From the NCBI RefSeq assembly GCF_004000825.1, contig NZ_BILZ01000001.1, positions 186,001-250,000 on the forward strand: a stretch of DNA of 64,000 nucleotides. The letters run 5' to 3'. Positions 1 through 8,510 of the stretch are shown here, piece by piece (the first letter of the stretch is position 1; the number at the start of each line of letters is the position of its first letter). The notes under the pieces are model-generated. The model made no database searches. It was not told the DNA's origin and was given only the letters and a program-made list of their open reading frames with translations. Position numbers and translations under genes: made by a program. The DNA comes from Paenibacillus kobensis NBRC 15729. GTDB taxonomy: Bacteria > Bacillota > Bacilli > Paenibacillales > Paenibacillaceae.

Positions 1-2
1 TG

Positions 3-101
3 GAATTTAAAATCGCTGATCCCAAGCCCAAAGGAATTCGACAAATTACGGTATTAAGAACAGCCAAAGACCTTACCTACCAACCGATTACCAAATTATA
101 A
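3..101 (+). CDS. C-terminal end of an unidentified protein (partial)
   Basis: An open frame enters from the left edge and stops with TAA at 99-101, giving 32 residues that end in a basic tail (YQPITKL). The composition (Lys, Arg, Pro, Thr) is protein-like and no stop interrupts it, but the fragment is too short to name. It runs toward the minus-strand operon on its right and would share the hairpin at 166-215. It could be the end of a transposase or any other gene. Confidence 0.3.
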   Translation, partial: EFKIADPKPKGIRQITVLRTAKDLTYQPITKL

Positions 102-165
102 GTTTAGGCTCCATATATCGTAGTGCAGGATCAAAATCGCAACTTCCCATTGGTATAAAAAATAG

Positions 166-215
166 AGGGCTGTCCTTATCATGTTGGCCATTTCGGCCCT
201 CATAAGGACAGCCCT
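166..215 (-). terminator. Rho-independent terminator of the 15-kb biosynthetic operon
   Basis: Two perfect 14-bp arms (166-179 and 202-215) enclose a 22-nt loop that has its own small GGCC/GGCC pairing. On the minus strand the stem is followed by a T-rich run (CTATTTTTTATA). It begins 10 nt after the stop codon of the last operon gene. The symmetric stem could also stop plus-strand transcripts from the left edge. Confidence 0.85.
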
Positions 216-224
216 ATTACGTTT

Positions 225-1133
225 CTATACGAGTGAGCCTTCTGCAGAAGAGATCAGTTGCTGGTTGATCAGCATCTGTTTCAAGTTCTGCTTGCGCACA
301 TCGCTCAGCGGCGTGAGCGGCAGACGAACTTTATCGCATGCGATAACGCCCATCTCCTTCAATGAGTACTTGAAGCACTGAATAAACTCATTGCGGATCG
401 ATCCCGTGACGATAGCCTGCGGTGCGATGTGGCGGTCATGCAGCACTTGTGCCTCCTGGAACTTCTTCTCTTGGACGAGCTGGAAAATGCGGGTCAGCAC
501 ATCGGCACGCAGGTTGCCTGCTGCCGTCGTCAGGCCGATTGCGCCTTCCATCAGCTCCGGCATGATCAGCAAATCCTCGCCGGCGAATACGCCAACCTCG
601 CGGTCGAACGCATCGTGAATCTCGCGAACCTTAGACGGCTTCGGAGTCGTCAGCTTCAGGTAACGCATACGGGATGTCAACTGGCGGACTTGATCGATGA
701 CGCCAACCGGCACCTCCACCCCGCCGCCGCCGTCATAAATCATCAAGTCGATGTTGCCCTTTTGACCAATCGTTGCAAAATGCTGGATCATGCCTTCCAT
801 CGTGACTTGACCGTAGTACGGCGGCGTTACGAGCACCGCATCAGCGCCTTTCTCCGATGCATATGCGGCAAGTTCAGCGGCGATCTCCGTACCGGAATGC
901 GATGCGCCGACAATCAAGCTTGCACGGCCTTTCAAACGTTCAGATGCGATATCGATGACCCGTTTCTTCTCGGCGTTCGTCAAAGCATAGAACTCGCCTG
1001 TCGTTCCGAGCGCAATAACGCCTTCCGTGCCCAGATCCATCACATGATCGAGCAGATTATTCAAGCTGCGCTCATCGATATCCCCCTGCTCATTGAACGG
1101 CGTAACGATAATTACTTGATTTCCTTTAATCAT
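225..1133 (-). CDS. DapA/NanA-family class I aldolase (dihydrodipicolinate synthase-like)
   Basis: This 302-residue TIM-barrel lyase is of standard family length. GTTGE is at 43-47 (the DapA Thr-Thr pair), TPPYYG carries Tyr107, Tyr133 is the proton-relay tyrosine and Lys160 in YLKLTT is the expected Schiff-base lysine. The segment after Tyr133, normally YNxPGRT in true DapA, reads YDGGGGVEV, so the Arg/Asn contacts for the dihydrodipicolinate substrate are missing. The fold and Schiff-base chemistry are therefore supported, but the substrate is probably another 2-oxo acid or aldehyde. It is the last gene of the operon and its ATG overlaps the dehydrogenase stop by 4 nt, implying translational coupling. 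The operon also carries aspartate kinase, so an aspartate-semialdehyde-like acceptor is possible; that is inference. Confidence 0.85.
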   Translation of the reverse strand: MIKGNQVIIVTPFNEQGDIDERSLNNLLDHVMDLGTEGVIALGTTGEFYALTNAEKKRVIDIASERLKGRASLIVGASHSGTEIAAELAAYASEKGADAVLVTPPYYGQVTMEGMIQHFATIGQKGNIDLMIYDGGGGVEVPVGVIDQVRQLTSRMRYLKLTTPKPSKVREIHDAFDREVGVFAGEDLLIMPELMEGAIGLTTAAGNLRADVLTRIFQLVQEKKFQEAQVLHDRHIAPQAIVTGSIRNEFIQCFKYSLKEMGVIACDKVRLPLTPLSDVRKQNLKQMLINQQLISSAEGSLV

Positions 1134-2182
1134 CTTAAATGCTCTCCTTTAATTGTCAATTCGTTTAGATTGGAAATAACAACCGCTTTGCCGATCGCCG
1201 GCTTCTCCAGATATTGCACGATCCGGTCCAGTTCATCGAGCGGAATCCGTTCCGTGAACAGCTGCTCAAGCTGAAGCGGGCTTTCTTGCAGCACGCGCAG
1301 CGCCACTGGGAAGTTGCGGTCATAGGTTTCAGAAATACCGCGGATCGTCAGATCCTTCTGGCAGATGAGCCAGAACGGGAACGATGCCGGCGCCGCAGCC
1401 GGTACGAAGGCGCCGAATTCAATGACTATACCGCCAATGTCGGCCAGCTCGACGGCTTGCGTGAACGCTTTTGCGCTGCCTGCACAGTCAATTACGGCCG
1501 ATACGCCTTCCATTTGGTCCAACGATTCGGCGATATGAAGCGGACCGACCCGCTTGGCGAACGCCAGCGCTTCTTCATTAATGTCGTAAAGATATACGTC
1601 CATGCCATAGAACTTAGCGGCGGTGTAGACGCACAAGCCTGCAGGACCGGCTCCGAGTACGACAACCTTGCCGAGGTCGCTCAAGTTGGCTGCATCCGTT
1701 ATTTTCTCGATTGCGCCGACCGCACACGCCATAATTTCCGCGAAGCTCGCACGATCGTCCGACATCGTATCAGGGATTCGGAACAGCTTCGTGCCGGCGC
1801 GCAGCTCCATCGTTTCGGCGAACGAGCCGTTGCGCTCCGGAGAATCAAACGGCGTGAAGCCGTAGACGAAGCGGTTCGAGCAATATTTGCGCTTCAGGAT
1901 GCAGTTGCGGCACTTGCCGCAGTTGATGCCCGGCGCCACAACCACGCGGTCCCCGACCTGAACCGCGTCGCCGAGCAACAGTTCGGGACGCTCCAGCTTG
2001 TCTACGATGCCGACCACTTCATGGCCGATGACGAATGGTCCATCGCCCAGCCGCTGCGCTAGAATATGGCGGTCGGAACCGCACACCCCGGTCTGCACGA
2101 CGCGTAGACTGTTCGGACTCCCGTCTTCTTCAATGTCTTCCTTGTAGAGCTTACCTGACCGGTAAATAATCGCTTTCGACAT
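1130..2182 (-). CDS. Zinc-dependent medium-chain alcohol dehydrogenase
   Basis: This 350-residue protein belongs to the MDR zinc alcohol dehydrogenase family and would oxidise or reduce an alcohol/carbonyl with NAD(P). Catalytic-zinc ligands are visible as Cys34 (CGSD) and the GHE motif near residues 53-55. Four structural-zinc cysteines follow at about 88, 91, 94 and 101. The Rossmann motif VLGAGPAG lies in the middle. The start chosen is the ATG at 2182, because AAAGGATG sits at good spacing before it; an ATG three codons upstream touches the ribosome site. The coding region overlaps the end of the preceding aminotransferase gene by 32 nt. Its place beside a DapA-like lyase and two aminotransferases suggests it handles a pathway aldehyde or amino alcohol, substrate unknown. 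Confidence 0.9.
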   Translation of the reverse strand: MSKAIIYRSGKLYKEDIEEDGSPNSLRVVQTGVCGSDRHILAQRLGDGPFVIGHEVVGIVDKLERPELLLGDAVQVGDRVVVAPGINCGKCRNCILKRKYCSNRFVYGFTPFDSPERNGSFAETMELRAGTKLFRIPDTMSDDRASFAEIMACAVGAIEKITDAANLSDLGKVVVLGAGPAGLCVYTAAKFYGMDVYLYDINEEALAFAKRVGPLHIAESLDQMEGVSAVIDCAGSAKAFTQAVELADIGGIVIEFGAFVPAAAPASFPFWLICQKDLTIRGISETYDRNFPVALRVLQESPLQLEQLFTERIPLDELDRIVQYLEKPAIGKAVVISNLNELTIKGEHLR

Positions 2183-3347
2183 AAGCATCATCCTTTATCT
2201 GTTTCATTCTGCTTATTGCTTCCCTGATCCGTTCCTCTGTCACGCATAAGGAGAACCGGAGAAACCCTTCTCCATGGGAGCCGTACCCGCTGCCCGGGTT
2301 GCAGGCGATGGAGCACTTGTCCAGCAGCATTCGTGAAATGTCCCAAGAGCTGCCCGTATAGGGCGGCTTCGCCCAGACGAACATTCCCGCTTGCGGTGCT
2401 GCCGCACTGAAGCCTACTTCACGCAAGCCGTTGACAAGCACGTCCCTGCGAGCGCGGTATACGTTTCTCAGCCATTCGAGATAATCATCTTCTAGAAGCA
2501 TCGCGGAGGCGGCTGCCTTTTGGAACGGCGTGAACATGCCGGCATCGGTATACTGCTTCAAGTCGAGCACTTTGGCAACGGTATCCGCATGTCCGGCAAG
2601 CATCCCGATCCGCCAACCGCAAATGTTGTAAGTCTTTGAGAGGCTCGTCAGTTCGACCGCGCACTCGAGCGCTCCCTGGACGGACAATATGCTGGCTGGC
2701 GGATCCTCGTAATACAGCTCCCCATATGCATTATCGTTGCAGACGATAAATCGGTAGCGTCTGGCGAGTTCGACCAGCCGAGTATAGAATGAAACATCTG
2801 CCATGGCGCCAACCGGGTTATTCGGGTAATTAACGATCATAAGCTTCGTTCTAAGGAGGACATCCTCCGGAATTTGAGCGAGATCCGGAATATAGCCGTT
2901 CTCTTCAAGCAGCGGGGCAAAATAAATGTCCGCTCCGGTAAGCGCGGCGCACGGTTCATAAGTCGGATAGCCTGGGTTGCATAAAATCACGACGTCACCG
3001 GGCTTGATAAGCGCAAGGCTTAAATACCGTGCCCCCTCCTTCGAGCCGATGAGTCCGATCAGCTCCAAGTCGGGATCCAGCGACACGTTATACCGCCGGG
3101 CATACATCAAGGCCGCCGCTTCACGAAAAGCCCGGATTCCCCGCGACTCCCCCTCCGGATATCGATGATTATCCGGACGCTTAATTTCCTCGGCGAGCGT
3201 CTCGAGCATACTGGGCGGCATCGGCAGATCGGGGTTGCCGATCGTGAAATCGATGACATCCTTCCCTTGCTGGAGCGATGCGTTCACCATACTGCGCATC
3301 GTGAACGATAAGTACTCGTCTTCGCGTACTGCGGTCAATCCATTCAC
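2151..3347 (-). CDS. Class I/II PLP aminotransferase, LL-diaminopimelate aminotransferase-like
   Basis: This 398-residue fold-type I aminotransferase transfers an amino group between an amino acid and a 2-oxo acid using pyridoxal phosphate. NYPNNPVG is at 173-180, Asp205 and Tyr208 in CNDNAYGELYY contact the cofactor, and Lys238 in SLSKTYNICGWRIG is the Schiff-base lysine. Length and motif order fit the DapL/AspC-like group. The start is a GTG. Its neighbours are a HAD phosphatase 20 nt upstream and the alcohol dehydrogenase overlapping its end. With aspartate kinase and a DapA-like enzyme in the same operon it may act on an aspartate-family 2-oxo acid. Exact specificity cannot be read from sequence. 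Confidence 0.9.
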   Translation of the reverse strand: MNGLTAVREDEYLSFTMRSMVNASLQQGKDVIDFTIGNPDLPMPPSMLETLAEEIKRPDNHRYPEGESRGIRAFREAAALMYARRYNVSLDPDLELIGLIGSKEGARYLSLALIKPGDVVILCNPGYPTYEPCAALTGADIYFAPLLEENGYIPDLAQIPEDVLLRTKLMIVNYPNNPVGAMADVSFYTRLVELARRYRFIVCNDNAYGELYYEDPPASILSVQGALECAVELTSLSKTYNICGWRIGMLAGHADTVAKVLDLKQYTDAGMFTPFQKAAASAMLLEDDYLEWLRNVYRARRDVLVNGLREVGFSAAAPQAGMFVWAKPPYTGSSWDISRMLLDKCSIACNPGSGYGSHGEGFLRFSLCVTEERIREAISRMKQIKDDAYVESDYLPVR

Positions 3348-3367
3348 CTGCCGCTTCCATTCGCCGG

Positions 3368-4024
3368 TTAGTCGCTAGTAACGGCTACCGGCTGTAGTTG
3401 TTTGATAACAAGCTGCTTGAAAGAAAGCATGTCATGCGCGATGTAATCCGGGTTAACAGACTGCAGCTCTTCTTCGGAGGAGACGCCCCATAACGCGCCG
3501 CAGCTTTTGACCTTTGCATTTCTCGCCGCAATAATGTCGTTGTCGGCATCGCCGAGCATTATGGCATCATTAGGCGAAGAGCCGAGGTCCGCAAGCGCGC
3601 GAAGAATCGGTTCTGCATGCGGCTTGGGATTCGCGACGTCGTCGCAGGCAACGACCGTGCCGAAGTAATGGCCGATCGCGTGCCGCTCAATCAGTTCAAG
3701 CGTCCGCTGCCGGTCCTTCCCGGTCACGATACCCATCTTAAACCCGTGCGAGTGAAAGTAATCCAACACCTCACGGGCATGGTCATGCAGCGGAATCAGG
3801 TTAATCAGCCGTCTGCTGTACTCACGGAAGTGCGGATGCATATCGACCGGAAGGTTCATTTTGCGCATAATGTTCGGAAAGGAGTCCCCCATATTGCGCA
3901 AATACGCCTCCACAGGCGGTTCACCTTTGCCGACAATCTCCCGGTAGCTAAGCGTGAAGGCAGCACGGATCACATATTCCGAATCGATAATGACGCCGTC
4001 AAAGTCGAACAATATGGTTCTCAT
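3368..4024 (-). CDS. HAD-superfamily hydrolase (phosphatase, PGP/beta-phosphoglucomutase-like)
   Basis: The 218-residue haloacid-dehalogenase protein contains motif I FDFDGVIIDSE with the nucleophile Asp in the first ten residues, motif II VTGK and motif IV GDADNDI. The inserted helical cap after motif I marks subclass I. It probably dephosphorylates a small metabolite in the cytoplasm. It lies 20 nt before the class I aminotransferase and 18 nt after the BtrH-like gene, within the operon. It may remove a phosphate introduced by the operon's aspartate kinase or other activation step, but a general metabolite-repair phosphatase would look the same. Confidence 0.88.
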   Translation of the reverse strand: MRTILFDFDGVIIDSEYVIRAAFTLSYREIVGKGEPPVEAYLRNMGDSFPNIMRKMNLPVDMHPHFREYSRRLINLIPLHDHAREVLDYFHSHGFKMGIVTGKDRQRTLELIERHAIGHYFGTVVACDDVANPKPHAEPILRALADLGSSPNDAIMLGDADNDIIAARNAKVKSCGALWGVSSEEELQSVNPDYIAHDMLSFKQLVIKQLQPVAVTSD

Positions 4025-4042
4025 CTCTATTCCCTCCCGGAA

Positions 4043-5011
4043 TCAAACCTGAATGATAGATTCGGCAAGCTTCTCTTCGTCATCGGCAAGACCGTTCACG
4101 ACGGCCGAAATATGAGCCATAATTTCCGTAGGTGAAGAGCTGAAATAAGCTTTTGTTAGCAAATCAAACACGATACGCCAACGGGAATACAACTCCAGTA
4201 AGCTGGCAGCTGTGTCGTCCAGCACCGCCGAATGAATACTGCGGTTCCGGTTCATCCACTGAAGCGCCATCGCAAATTGTTTTCTCCCGCGGAATGTCTC
4301 ACGCATCTGATAGATCAGCGGTGCGATCAACGGGAGTGCCGTATAACCCTGAACCTCTGCTTTCATGTCTGCCGTTGTCAAGGCGGCTCCGAATTGACGC
4401 ATCTCGCCGAATGCGCCGAGCGGACGTCCGTTATCTAGCAGCCGGTGCGCCGCATCCCGCAGCAGCAACTCCGCATCGAAGCTTTGCTTTGTTGCCGGGA
4501 CTGTCCGGAAAAGTGTGAGCTCGCGGCAGCCCTGCTCGAAATTCGCATACGGCAGTCTTACCGGTTCGGTTCCTTCGATAATGTTGAGACCGTATAAATC
4601 GCCGGTTTCCGGATCGGTTCGTGTGACGAATGTGTAGTGCAAGAAATGCATTTTTTGGTAGGGCGCTTTATACCAGGGGCACCAGTAAGCATCCATTCCC
4701 ACTGCAACCGGACGATGGTGAAGAAGCTCCTCCTGAACATGCCGGTAAATTTGACCGCTCGTTAAGGTGTCATCAATCTCCAGTTTCAGTCCATGATAGT
4801 GAAGCAGCTGCTCATAATCCGGGTTCCGTTCCGCATTGAACCGCGGACCGACGAGCTGCGGAGTACCCGGAACGGCCGGATCGAACCGGAATCCCCATGT
4901 ACGGTTGAGCATCATTTCGTAATCTCTTCCGGCAATAGCGGCATACGAGGCGATCAAATTTTCATGACAATCAAGCGATTCCTCGTTGTTCACTGTAATC
5001 GTTCCTAGCAT
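4043..5011 (-). CDS. BtrH-like acyltransferase/cysteine-type protein
   Basis: This 322-residue protein resembles the BtrH N-terminal family, in which butirosin BtrH moves an aminoacyl group from an acyl carrier protein to an acceptor. The N-terminal SLDCHENL segment gives a candidate nucleophile Cys15. Histidines in the MHFLHYTFV segment, followed by a Gly-rich turn and an Asp/Glu strand, fit the expected His and acid of a cysteine-dependent acyltransferase. The C-terminal half is helical and less conserved. An acyl carrier protein and an adenylation enzyme sit three to five genes upstream in the same operon, supporting a carrier-to-acceptor transfer role. Family membership is recalled rather than searched, so the call is moderate. 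Confidence 0.65.
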   Translation of the reverse strand: MLGTITVNNEESLDCHENLIASYAAIAGRDYEMMLNRTWGFRFDPAVPGTPQLVGPRFNAERNPDYEQLLHYHGLKLEIDDTLTSGQIYRHVQEELLHHRPVAVGMDAYWCPWYKAPYQKMHFLHYTFVTRTDPETGDLYGLNIIEGTEPVRLPYANFEQGCRELTLFRTVPATKQSFDAELLLRDAAHRLLDNGRPLGAFGEMRQFGAALTTADMKAEVQGYTALPLIAPLIYQMRETFRGRKQFAMALQWMNRNRSIHSAVLDDTAASLLELYSRWRIVFDLLTKAYFSSSPTEIMAHISAVVNGLADDEEKLAESIIQV

Positions 5012-5023
5012 ACTTATACGAAC

Positions 5024-6268
5024 TCACATCCCTTCAGCGGTTTGAATAACGGCTGCTTCACCCCCTTTCGCAGAGTCTTGCGCCAAATATCTTCGGCAGC
5101 GCAGTATATAGACGGCAAGTTGAATCGACATAATCGCGGCGCCTGTTAGGAACAGAACCGGCAACGAAGCGAAGGTGAGAATGTAGCCGGAGACGCTTGC
5201 GCCTGCACCTGTTCCGAGGCTGATTGCGAATATTTCCATTCCGGAGAAAGTGCCGCGATGCGAGTCTTGGAACGACATGAGCATCGGACTGTATATTGCT
5301 CCTGGCAGAAGGGCGACCAGGCTTGTCCGAGCGATCCATAGCGAGATGAATAGAAAAGCCCCAGCAACGGGCATAACCAGCAGCAGAACGATGTTAAGGG
5401 CAAGGACGCGTGCCGCCGTCCGTTCGTTCCCCCACCGTGCAAGGAGTATCGGGGCCAGAAATGCAGCGATAAAGGAACCGATCGTTGACAGCGACACGAC
5501 GATGCCGACCGTTTGCTCGTTAAGCATGAAGTAATCGCGGCAAATAATCGTAATCATGGAAGAGAATAGGCCGACCGATAAGGAAGCGAGCACGATATAC
5601 AGCATGAACCAAGCCAGCTTGCGGTCCCACCTCATGCGCGAAGTTGCAAGTCCGTCTTTCCCTTCGCCATGCTCCGCCATTCTTTTACGCGGGAGCAATA
5701 ATCGTCCTGCACCGATCAGCATGATCGACAGTCCGCTTATCCAGATGGACAGCCGGTACGGATTATCCGCACCAGCTTCTATTCCGGTCAGCACCCCGCC
5801 CGTTAAATTCCCCACAAACATCGCGGCTTGGTAAGCGACGATGAGCATGTTGAACACGAGCTGTTTGTACTTCTCCTCCACGAGACTGACGATAAACGGA
5901 AACTCTGAGGACAAAATAAAGGCGCTTCCGGCGCTGAATATAAGCTGGCCGGCTATAAGCATGGCCGAATCTCCGGCCGCTGCCATGACGGCCATCCCGG
6001 CTCCTTGTGCCAGACAGCCGAATACCATACTCCGGTGATAACCGAACCGGTCGCACAGCCGCCCTGCCCATACGGAGATGATGGCCGTCGCTATCGAACC
6101 TGCGGCGATGACGTTACCAATGGCAAAGTTCGTAAAGCCGATCGCCTTCAGGTGGAAATTAAGATTGAGGTTCCACACCCCCATCCCAAAGCCAAACAGC
6201 AGCTCTGTGATGAGGAACCATTTGACGGGAAATGGAAGGCCCGCAATGGATTTCAGATAGCTGGTCAT
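5024..6268 (-). CDS. MFS transporter (probable product exporter)
   Basis: The 414-residue protein has about twelve hydrophobic segments. Loop 2-3 carries a family-typical basic motif (GRLCDRFGYHR), as in drug and metabolite major-facilitator exporters. It is in the cytoplasmic membrane and probably moves a small molecule by proton exchange. It overlaps the GNAT gene by 4 nt and precedes the BtrH-like gene by 12 nt. Together with the EamA-type protein at the front of the operon it gives the cluster two candidate exporters. Substrate and direction are inferred from context. Confidence 0.85.
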   Translation of the reverse strand: MTSYLKSIAGLPFPVKWFLITELLFGFGMGVWNLNLNFHLKAIGFTNFAIGNVIAAGSIATAIISVWAGRLCDRFGYHRSMVFGCLAQGAGMAVMAAAGDSAMLIAGQLIFSAGSAFILSSEFPFIVSLVEEKYKQLVFNMLIVAYQAAMFVGNLTGGVLTGIEAGADNPYRLSIWISGLSIMLIGAGRLLLPRKRMAEHGEGKDGLATSRMRWDRKLAWFMLYIVLASLSVGLFSSMITIICRDYFMLNEQTVGIVVSLSTIGSFIAAFLAPILLARWGNERTAARVLALNIVLLLVMPVAGAFLFISLWIARTSLVALLPGAIYSPMLMSFQDSHRGTFSGMEIFAISLGTGAGASVSGYILTFASLPVLFLTGAAIMSIQLAVYILRCRRYLAQDSAKGGEAAVIQTAEGM

Positions 6269-6717
6269 TCACCAGCCTCGATGCGTTTCACGAACCGGTA
6301 GCCGGTGACCTGATAGCCGAGCTCCTTATAGAAATGATGCGCTTCCTCTTCACGTCCGAAGCCGCTGACCAGCCATGTACCGATGCATCCCTCTTGCTCC
6401 GCATGCTCTTCAGCGAAAGCCATTAGCGCTCTGCCGACGCCTTTGCGCCGCGCTTCGGGACGAACGACGATACCGGAAATCTCGCCGAACTTGCTCACTT
6501 CCTCGATGTTATGCCGGATGCGGAAGGAAAGCAGGCCGAGCACTTCATCGCCTTCACAGCACAAGTAAATGGAGTCGATGTCACTCTCTTCAACCAGCTT
6601 AAGGCGGTTCTCTACCTCTGATTTTGTGATGGGGTGTCCGCCTAACTGTTCCAGCAGATCAATCAGAGCTGCCGTGTCTTGATAGCCGGCTTGGCGGATG
6701 GTTAAGGTGTTCATCAT
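6265..6717 (-). CDS. GNAT-family N-acetyltransferase
   Basis: This 150-residue GNAT-fold protein shows the acetyl-CoA loop RRKGVGRAL and a C-terminal FYKELGY strand typical of the family. It likely acetylates an amine on a pathway intermediate or product; self-resistance by acetylation is another possibility. ATG overlaps of 4 nt on both sides (with the carrier protein before it and the MFS gene after it) imply coupled translation and a linked function. Two adjacent ATGs could serve as start. Confidence 0.85.
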   Translation of the reverse strand: MMNTLTIRQAGYQDTAALIDLLEQLGGHPITKSEVENRLKLVEESDIDSIYLCCEGDEVLGLLSFRIRHNIEEVSKFGEISGIVVRPEARRKGVGRALMAFAEEHAEQEGCIGTWLVSGFGREEEAHHFYKELGYQVTGYRFVKRIEAGE

Positions 6718-6968
6718 GCGATTCCCTCCGACTTATTCGAGATTTCGGTCAAATAATCCGATAGACTGGCTACGTCGGTATAGCAGTTAATGTTGAGGTG
6801 CGCATCATCGATTCGAACCTTGAGCATGTTCTCCAGCTCGACGACAAGCTGAACGAATTGGAACGAATCGATACCGAGGTCTTCCCTCAGCAAGCTATGA
6901 GGCTCGACTGGACTCACGCCTGTAATTTTTTGTAAGGTACTACGTACTCCTTGGTCAATGCTTTCCAT
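6714..6968 (-). CDS. Stand-alone acyl/aminoacyl carrier protein
   Basis: The 84-residue protein has the carrier-protein signature LGIDSFQFVQLVVELE. Ser35 would receive the 4'-phosphopantetheine arm, and the flanking helices fit a four-helix carrier fold. It is not the fatty-acid ACP, because it is embedded between an adenylation enzyme (18 nt upstream) and a GNAT enzyme (4-nt overlap). That context suggests it carries an amino acid activated by the neighbouring AMP-forming enzyme, as BtrI does in butirosin synthesis. No phosphopantetheinyl transferase is present in the window, so one elsewhere in the genome must load it. Confidence 0.88.
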   Translation of the reverse strand: MESIDQGVRSTLQKITGVSPVEPHSLLREDLGIDSFQFVQLVVELENMLKVRIDDAHLNINCYTDVASLSDYLTEISNKSEGIA

Positions 6969-6986
6969 CTACACTCCTCCTGTTGG

Positions 6987-8462
6987 TTACCTCATGATTT
7001 CGGTCAGTACGGACCGGATGACCTTGCCGATCGCCGTTCTTGGTATCGCTTCAACAATGATGATTCGCTTCGGCCATTGCTCGCGCGGCAGATTTGCCTT
7101 GGCGTATTCCATTAACTCGGTTTCCGTGAGCTTGCCCGTTGCTGCCGCGGCGACGAAGCAATACACGTCTTCCCCGTACATCGCGTCCGGCAGTCCGAGT
7201 GTCGCAGCATCCGCTACTCCTGGACAGGCGAGCAGCACCTCGTCGATCACGCTGGCGGCTATTTTCTTGCCGGCTTTATTGATGACATCCTGCGTTTTGC
7301 GACCAACCAAATGCAAGTAACCGTCTTCGTCGACAAAACCCTCGTCGCCTGTGTAGTACCAGCCGTCCTTCAGCACTTCAGCCGTTACTTCTGGCAGCCG
7401 GTAATAACCGCCGAACAGATAGGGGCTGCGCACCGCAATTTCGCCGTCCTCAGCAATCCGGATTTCGCATCTTGGTGCCCTTATCCCGACCGATCCCTTC
7501 CTGTAAGGTGTGTCCGGCGTATAGTAGGCGATAAGAAGCGCCTCCGTACTTCCATAGTTCTCTAATATGCGCGTATCGAATTGCTCTTCGAAGGTTGCGG
7601 TCAGTTCATGGTGAAGCTTGGCCGATCCGCACAGCACATACCGCAGCTTTCCTGCCACTGGCTCTTGGTATCTTGGCTTAAAAGCTAGCAGCGACTTCAG
7701 CATCGACGGCACTGCGATCATGACATTGCCGCCATATTGCCCGACGAGCCGGTCGAAGTTTGCGCCGACTGAAGCTTGGAATGCCGGCGTCAGAAGTACG
7801 GAGCTGCCGAACCGGAATGGCAGCAGGAAGCTGTAGCACCAGCCGTCGGCATGGTGAATAGGCATCATTTGAATGATGCGTGTTGTCCGGTCAAAGCCGA
7901 GATCTTGCCCGTAATCATCGAAGTCGGCCATTACCGCACCATATTTCATCACTACGCCCTTGGAGCGGCCGGTCGTCCCCGAAGTATAGAGGATAGCTAT
8001 TGGGTCTTCGTCGTCCAGCTGCACAGGAGCGAACACGGTATCAGGGCTCATTTCCTGCCGCAGATGCTGCTCCGTAACGGAGAGCATGTGCAGAGGATCA
8101 TACGATTTCAAATGAATGTCATTCATGTTGATCGGCAGCTTCAACCCGTCTTTGCCCAGCAGACAGAATGGCTTTGCTTGATCGAGCACATGCCGTAGCA
8201 TGTCCTCGCCCGTGTCGGCGGCCAGAGGTACGGCAATCGCCCCCAGACGGAGCAGCGCGAAATGCGCGACAATGTACTCCAGTTGATTGTCGAATAGGAG
8301 CACGACGCGTTCGCCTTTCCGAATGCCTTGTTCATGGAGCCGATTAGCCAGTCCGTTCACCATTGGCAGCAGATCACCGTACGTAACGGTCCGATCCGTG
8401 TAGGCTTCGATAATAAATACCGAGTCCGGGTGCTGCAAACATATCATGTCGAAGGTTTCCAT
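6987..8462 (-). CDS. AMP-forming adenylation enzyme (acyl-CoA ligase/A-domain superfamily)
   Basis: This ANL-superfamily enzyme of about 491 residues activates a carboxylate with ATP and passes it to a thiol. It has the A3-type loop YTSGTTGRSKG at 159-169, an A5-type YGSTEA motif, A7-type GWYYTGDEGFVDEDGYL, and the C-terminal catalytic lysine (Lys480) in PRTAIGK. It is a single domain without condensation or carrier parts, so the carrier protein 18 nt downstream is the natural partner. The start is uncertain: an in-frame GTG at 8498 adds twelve unconvincing residues, while the ATG at 8462 begins a normal family N-terminus but has its AGGGAG site 14 nt away. The substrate (amino acid or acyl acid) cannot be assigned by eye. 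Confidence 0.85.
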   Translation of the reverse strand: METFDMICLQHPDSVFIIEAYTDRTVTYGDLLPMVNGLANRLHEQGIRKGERVVLLFDNQLEYIVAHFALLRLGAIAVPLAADTGEDMLRHVLDQAKPFCLLGKDGLKLPINMNDIHLKSYDPLHMLSVTEQHLRQEMSPDTVFAPVQLDDEDPIAILYTSGTTGRSKGVVMKYGAVMADFDDYGQDLGFDRTTRIIQMMPIHHADGWCYSFLLPFRFGSSVLLTPAFQASVGANFDRLVGQYGGNVMIAVPSMLKSLLAFKPRYQEPVAGKLRYVLCGSAKLHHELTATFEEQFDTRILENYGSTEALLIAYYTPDTPYRKGSVGIRAPRCEIRIAEDGEIAVRSPYLFGGYYRLPEVTAEVLKDGWYYTGDEGFVDEDGYLHLVGRKTQDVINKAGKKIAASVIDEVLLACPGVADAATLGLPDAMYGEDVYCFVAAAATGKLTETELMEYAKANLPREQWPKRIIIVEAIPRTAIGKVIRSVLTEIMR

Positions 8463-8510
8463 TCCTGTACGGCCAACTCCCTTCTTCCTGTGAACCACTC
8501 AAAGTTCGAA

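Noticed and set aside
429-1274. 281-residue plus-strand open frame
   Set aside because: It lies antisense to the DapA-like and dehydrogenase genes, has no ribosome site and has shadow-like composition.
1214-2062. 282-residue plus-strand open frame
   Set aside because: Antisense shadow of the zinc dehydrogenase, rich in Arg/Ala, with no ribosome site.
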